This document shows positions 58,430-64,000 of a stretch of DNA of 64,000 bases, in pieces. Numbering within the stretch: the stretch's first letter is position 1; each line of letters starts with the position of its first letter. The notes under the pieces are model-generated. The model saw only the letters and a list, made by a program, of their open reading frames with translations. It was not told where the DNA came from and searched no databases. The DNA is from Culex pipiens pallens (Eukaryota > Arthropoda > Insecta > Diptera > Culicidae): contig NC_068939.1 in the NCBI RefSeq assembly GCF_016801865.2, positions 65,193,273 through 65,257,272 on the forward strand. The letters run 5' to 3'. Position numbers and translations under genes: made by a program.

Positions 58430-59679
58430 TCAGAAAAAATATATTATTTTACTATAGAAAATGTGTGATTTTCAATTTTCCAAAATACGTACTTTTGATT
58501 TTCGAGATTTTTTGATACATTTTAGGGGACAAAAACCCGCAACTTTTGAGCTATAGAGAAGTAACTATGGTCAAAAATCTGCGGCCGAGTTATGAATTTT
58601 TGAAAAAAAAGTGACCTCAATTTTTTATGTAAAATTGAATTTGCAGTAGAAAAGTACCTAACAGATGTTCTGATAAAGGGCTCCATTTTCATGATGTAGC
58701 CATAGTTTAGTTTTAACGAAATTTTCGCAGTTTTTCGATTTGTTAAATAAGTGAGACTTAGAAAACTTCAATTTTTATGTTTCTTTTTCTTTGAGTCGCT
58801 GTATCTCAGCAACCAAAGGTCCTATCTTCAATGTTTCTTAGACGATGCTTCTTTCACGAATTTTTCATGTTTTAACATTGTAAATCAGACTCTTAGTTGC
58901 TGATATATCGACGTAAGAATCGTTTGGGTAAGGCTTAGAAAACATCAATTTGCTGTTTTTAAACCTTTGCTTGGCATTATCTCAGCAAGTAAAGGTCGTA
59001 TCAACGTGGTTCAATAAAGCAAAATACATATAGAGAATTTTTTCAGCTTTTCAAACATATTTTTTCAAAAGTGGGCAAACATGGGCACTAATTTAAAAAA
59101 AAAAAAAAACTACGACTAACACTTAAAATATTCACTTAAGTACTTTTGATTTCAAATTTGATTAAACATCGAAAAATGAAGTTGAAAAATTTTTGCGAAC
59201 AACATTTCGATGTTTTGAAAAAATCTGTATTGATTCAAAAATTTATAACTCGGTCAAAGATTTTTTGCAAAACCTGGAAATTTCTGAAAAGTTGGCATTT
59301 TATGTCCCCGAAAACAAATAAAAATAATAAAAATAGTGTATTTTTGCAAATCAAGTTTAAGTGACAAAAAGTAAAATAAAAAATTACCCATTTTTTTCTA
59401 CCTTGAATAATTTTTTTCAGTGTTGTCCTTATCCATACCTACAACTTTGCCGAAGACACCAAATCGATAAAAAAAATCCTTCAAAAGATACAGATTTTTG
59501 AATTTTCATACATCAATTTTGTATGGACAGCTGCCAAATTTGTATGGAAAATTTATATGGACAAACTAATGATGCAAAATGGCTTCTTTGGGCATACCGA
59601 AGACACCAAATAGTTTCAGCCGGATTAAAAAATAGAAAAAAAAATGCACAAAAAAGACCGATTTCGTAGAGAATTGCTC
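58430..59679. mobile_element. Palindromic GAGCAATTCTCT family, chimeric copy without left end
   Basis: The right end GTAGAGAATTGCTC ends at 59679. The left part (58480-58830: TACGTACTTTTGATTTTCGAG and onward) follows the 16390-17816 subtype, while the right part (58900-59679) follows the 53015-54673 subtype (AAACTAATGATGCAAAATGG). The copy therefore joins two subtypes, with the switch near 58850-58900. Confidence 0.7.
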
Positions 59680-59942
59680 ATACGGGACATTAATGCGAAA
59701 AGAGACAGAACAGTTATGTTCCAAAATTCAAAATATTCAAAAGGTCAAAAAGTGCCCAATTTGATCAAGATTAACCGTAAAACATAAACGTTGTACAATG
59801 TATTTTAATTGGCCAATGTATTGCACAAGATTGTTAAATGAAAATTTAAACTATCAACAATATTTTTTTGCCTCTTGATATATATTGACATGAATATGAA
59901 ATGAAATTCTAGATATTCTAGAAATACAAAAAAATTGCAATG
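59680..59942. other. AT-rich spacer, nothing recognised
   Basis: Separates two palindromic elements; nothing else can be supported. Confidence 0.4.
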
Positions 59943-61294
59943 GGGTAATTCTCCGCCAACTCACACAGCAGTTGCCCCGACCCCTCTTCGATTTGCGTGA
60001 AACTTTGTCCTAAGGGGTAACTTTTGTCCCTGATCACGAATCCGAGGTCCGTTTTTTGATATCTCGTGACGGAGGGGCGGTACGACCCCTTCCATTTTTG
60101 CACATGCGAAAAAAGAGGTGTTTTTCAATAATTTGCAGCCTGAAACGGTGATGAGATAGAAATTTGGTGTCAAAGGGACTTTTATGTAAAATTAGACGCC
60201 CGATTTGATGGCGTAATCAGAATTCCGAAAAAACGTATTTTTCATCGAAAAAAACACTAAAAAAGTTTTAAAAATTCTCCCATTTTCCGTTACTCGACTG
60301 TAAAAAAATTTGGAACATGTCATTTTATGGGAAATTTAATGTACTTTTCGAATCTACATTGTCCCAGAAGGGTCATTTTTTCATTTAGAACAAAATTTTT
60401 CATTTTAAAATTTCGTGTTTTTTCTAACTTTGCAGGGTTATTTTTTAGAGTGTAACAATGTTCTACAAAGTTGTAGAGCAGACAATTACAAAAATTTTGA
60501 TATATATACATAAGGGGTTTGCTTATAAACATCACAAGTTATCACGATTTTACGAAAAAAAGTTTTAAAAAAGTTGGTCGTCATCGATCATGGCCGTTCA
60601 TGGTCACCCGCGACAGACACGGACGACGAAACAAAGAGAAACGCAAAAAGTAACTTTTTCAAAACTTTTTTTTCGTAAAATCGCGATAACTTGTGATGTT
60701 TATAAGCAAACCCCTAATGTCTATATATCAAAATTTTTGTAATTGTCTGCTCTACAACTTTGTAGAACATTGTTACACTCTAAAAAATAACCCTGCAAAG
60801 TTAGAAAAAACACGAAATTTTAAAATGAAAAATTTTGTTCTAAATGAAAAAATGACCCTTCTGGGACAATGTAGATTCGAAAAGTACATTAAATTTCCCA
60901 TAAAATGACATGTTCCAAAATTTTTTACAGTCGAGTAACGGAAAATGGGAGAATTTTTAAAACTTTTTTATTGTTTTTTTCGATGAAAAATACGTTTTTT
61001 CGGAATTCTGAGTACGTCATCAAATCGGGCGTCTAATTTTACATAAAAGTCCCTTTGATGCCAAATTTCTATCTCATCACCGTTTCAGGCTGCAAATTAT
61101 TGAAAAACACCTCTTTTTTCGCATGTTCAAAAATGGAAGGGGTCGTACCGCCCCTCCGTCACGAGATATCAAAAAACGGACCTCGGATTCGTGATCAGGG
61201 ACAAAAGTTACCCCTTAGGACAAAGTTTCACGCAAATCGAAGAGGGGTCGGGGCAACTTTTCCCGATTTCGTGTGAGTTGGTAGAGAATTACCC
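59943..61294. mobile_element. Long palindromic element, GGGTAATTCTC ends, TSD AATG (copy 2)
   Basis: The ends GGGTAATTCTC (59943) and GAGAATTACCC (ending 61294) are flanked by AATG at 59939-59942 and 61295-61298. It is 1352 bp long, close to copy 1. The two arms are almost identical to each other and surround an asymmetric spacer at about 60575-60655. The spacer is in the reverse orientation to that of copy 1, although the distinguishable left (CCGCC) and right (CTACC) ends are in the same order. Mirror-image short ORFs occupy the arms. Confidence 0.88.
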
Positions 61295-61298
61295 AATG

Positions 61299-64000
61299 GT
61301 ATTCTATTCATGTTTCTGTTTCTATGGAATGTTATGCTTCGCATTAATTAACCTCTACGATCACTTCAAAACGACCATTTGTCAATTAAACTTCATAAAA
61401 ATACCTCCCAAGAATCCATCAAACTGCTCTCATTTGTCTGCACCCCAAGCGATTTCGCGCCCAACCTGGCGCTAGACTCACTAGCAAGAGAAGGAAAAAA
61501 AAATCTCTTAATTATACCAACCTTAAAAAAAAAAGCCAACACCAGGCACTAAAACCGCAAACACAGCTCTCGTTCCGGTGCGAAAAGTTCTGCCATGCGG
61601 AAGCCCACCCCGTCCAGACCTCGGTGCTGCTGTCATCGAACAAAGAGAAGAAACTCTAATTTTGGCGTTTAGGTGAACGCAACTGAATAATAAAAGCAAT
61701 AAATTTAACCGCCTGACCGGGAACACCCGCCGAAAGACGGGCGATTTGGACATTTTAGAAAGACACACCTTTAGTTTTCAAGGACAGCGGTTTTTTTTAA
61801 GAAGGGGGGAGTTTCATTAAGAACGTGTTTATTTTGCGTTCTTGGGGAGCACTTCTGATGGATTGGGGCTAGCAACTTGGCTTAGATTGGTTCTATTTGA
61901 AGTGGAATTGAATTTTAAGAAAATGTTTGTAATATTTGCAATAAAAATATAGACTCTTGTTTATTGCACTAACGCTATGAATAAATTAATCAAAGTAGAT
62001 CCCCAGCAGATGTCGATTATTCCAGGTCCGGCTCAATGACTTGAAGTCACTCGAGAATAACACCATTACAAAGTAGCCAAGCCCCCTCTTGAGAGTTCTA
62101 TCACACGCAGAGCGCGATTAATCAGTTTGTTCAGGAGGGGTTCGCCGCCGGCGACGAGCCCCCAGCCGTTGAAGTCTCCCTCGACATCAAAAAGTGCGCT
62201 CGATCGCTCAATAAATTGATTGTTTCGATAAATCATCGGTGGTGGCCTTTCGGAGGTACAAATTGGACCGCGGTGGACCGAAACCTGTACGGGAAGTACG
62301 GTCGTCGAATTCCTAACGCCACGCTAAAGGGGCAAATTAGGTGGAACCATAATTGATAGCCTTTGCGTGCTGTGCCAAGCATAGGTCAATTGGCTACCTC
62401 GTATGAAGCTGCCACCGACTTTGGAATGTGCTGCCGGTGGAAACGTGGGTGACACATGCGTGTACGGATACCTTAACCCTTTGAAGCCTGACTGTGGAGT
62501 TGGTTTCAGGACTCCGACTTCTTGAGATTTTAAACTGGATCTTGAAAAAGTAACATTTAAATAATATCTGTAAACAAAATCAGAATTCTCAACATTGGTC
62601 AACCCTGATTCTATTTCTGGATCCTCACAAAGAACCAACTCAACAACTTTGGAACTTTAGAAAGTAACATTTCAACGCTCGTTAAAATTTGGCAAATTAG
62701 CCAGCACACAAGCCCTACCAAACTAGTTGGCCAAATTTGATTCCAGCATGCATTCTGACTTTGAATCCTGATTCTAAAAAAAAGTACCGAATTAGTTAAA
62801 TCTGTGGAAAACTTGATATCAAAAATTTGGATCCCAAAGGGGCAAAGCTTTTAACGCCTCAGCTCCGCCTGGAAACAAGATCATTATCGGCTGAATCTAG
62901 TTAGGATTTTTGCTTTGTTTTTGGTTTTTCTACCCCCTCGCAAATTGACAATCTAAATAGCACCCATAAACAATAGCATTAAATCTTGTAACGCAGAACT
63001 AACCCCCATCAAGCAAGGAGAGCGTTTGTTGATGTGGCTATTGGTGCGTTGGAGGTCCCTCCGAGATTGGAATCAACAAATATGACAGTGCCGAAATTCA
63101 AACCACAGCGCGGTCCGATTAAATCACGATTCAAAAAATTATAGCACTCACACCGTGGCATGGTGGAATGGTAAATTATAGCACGCTTGACAGGGCGGCA
63201 TTCGCAGGTGAAACAATTGTATGGGTTGATGAAATGTGAGGTCAGGAATCATGCTTAAGTAGTTTTTTTTTTGTGTTTGTGGGCCAATCAGGTGTTTGGT
63301 TTACCTTGCAACTGGGTTTGATTTATTATTGTGTGATATTATATGCTTGATTAAAGGCTTGTTATCTGAACAGAATTATAGTAAAGCACAGGTCGAAATT
63401 CTCGAGCTTACTAGTCATCATTCATTTATTCTAAATAATGATTAGATGGAATTTTTAATTCATTTGAGTTTTTTTTAACAGAGCTTTGATTTTTTTTGTT
63501 ATTTTAAGTGTTTTTTGCATTTTGTTTGTAAATTCTTCTAAAACCACCAAAATATGAAAATCATTGGGAACGAATAACTTTCAACCCAAAACATCAAAAC
63601 CCCAATTTAATGCATGTAAAATACGGTGTAAATAGCCAATCCACTAATAAGGCAGCCATTTTTGAGGTAGTTAGCTTTTGATTGTCAACGACGGCCTAGA
63701 AAGATAACATTATAACTATCATTACTATCAATCGGAACTCACATAAAATAGAATTTTTGTGCAGCCATGCCATGAAAATGTTAGTTTTTTTTTTTCAACT
63801 ACTTTATAAAATCAATATTTACTGCCCCTGATCGCATGAATGTCCCATATGCATTTTCATCGTTTTTGAGTTATGGATGAAGCTTGCTTCAAAATTTTAA
63901 GCTCTTTCAGAAAAGCCTACAATATCCAGTACATTGTTCTAGCAATCAGGAGGAAATCCAGTTTCTTTTTCACGGAAACTCAACACGAAGCCTTATGTGT
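61299..64000. other. Low-copy DNA to the end of the window
   Basis: Segments at 61540-61770 and 62040-62340 are GC-richer and not repeated in the window, resembling conserved non-coding or UTR sequence, but no ORF or splice pair is convincing. The remainder is AT-rich and unremarkable. Confidence 0.4.

Overview
The window is nuclear DNA of an insect, most probably a culicine mosquito and perhaps Culex. It is AT-rich and very repeat-dense. Gene sequence is a small fraction, introns vary from 55 bp to almost 5 kb, and tRNA-derived SINEs, short hAT-type elements and long palindromic elements with 4-bp target duplications lie everywhere. The genus is my inference from repeat style and gene content. 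I found no rRNA, CRISPR, prokaryotic operon or clear viral sequence.

Three gene pieces are well supported. (1) A minus-strand first coding exon at 3525-3706 encodes a signal peptide and the start of the beta-propeller of an integrin alpha subunit; the rest of that gene must lie left of the window. (2) A complete two-exon cytosolic sulfotransferase of 319 residues is on the minus strand at 25265-26279. (3) A complete three-exon cuticular protein with an RR-2 chitin-binding domain (151 residues) is on the plus strand at 42990-50858, with a TATA box, an initiator and a probable poly(A) signal at 52014. A 55-codon ORF at 32856-33023 is only a candidate. The three genes have unrelated jobs (matrix adhesion, small-molecule sulfation, exoskeleton) and show no sign of working together.

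Layout: 1-1075 degenerate CGCTGGTTTGG repeats; 3.5-4.1 kb integrin exon and upstream DNA; 4.4-8.8 kb a three-layer nest of transposons; 9.5-11.0 kb a low-copy island with a possible 5' exon; 11.2-18.7 kb mobile elements; 20.16-21.77 kb a perfect 7-bp satellite; 21.9-24.9 kb two terminal-inverted-repeat elements; 25.3-26.3 kb sulfotransferase; 27.6-31.4 kb palindromic elements, SINEs and a 140-bp tandem repeat; 31.5-36.3 kb low-copy DNA; 36.4-42.2 kb repeats; 42.8-52.0 kb cuticle gene; 53-61.3 kb repeats again; 61.3-64 kb low-copy DNA.

The most interesting signals are in the repeats. A 1.6-kb heptamer array keeps perfect phase and carries an AATAAA and a forkhead-type core in every unit. A palindromic family has its central spacer inverted relative to its ends in one of two full copies, and arms that look homogenised within a copy. 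A hAT-type element has jumped into a relative of itself and brought its own empty site along as an internal control. Three short hairpins near 55.4-55.7 kb show a paired base change in the stem.
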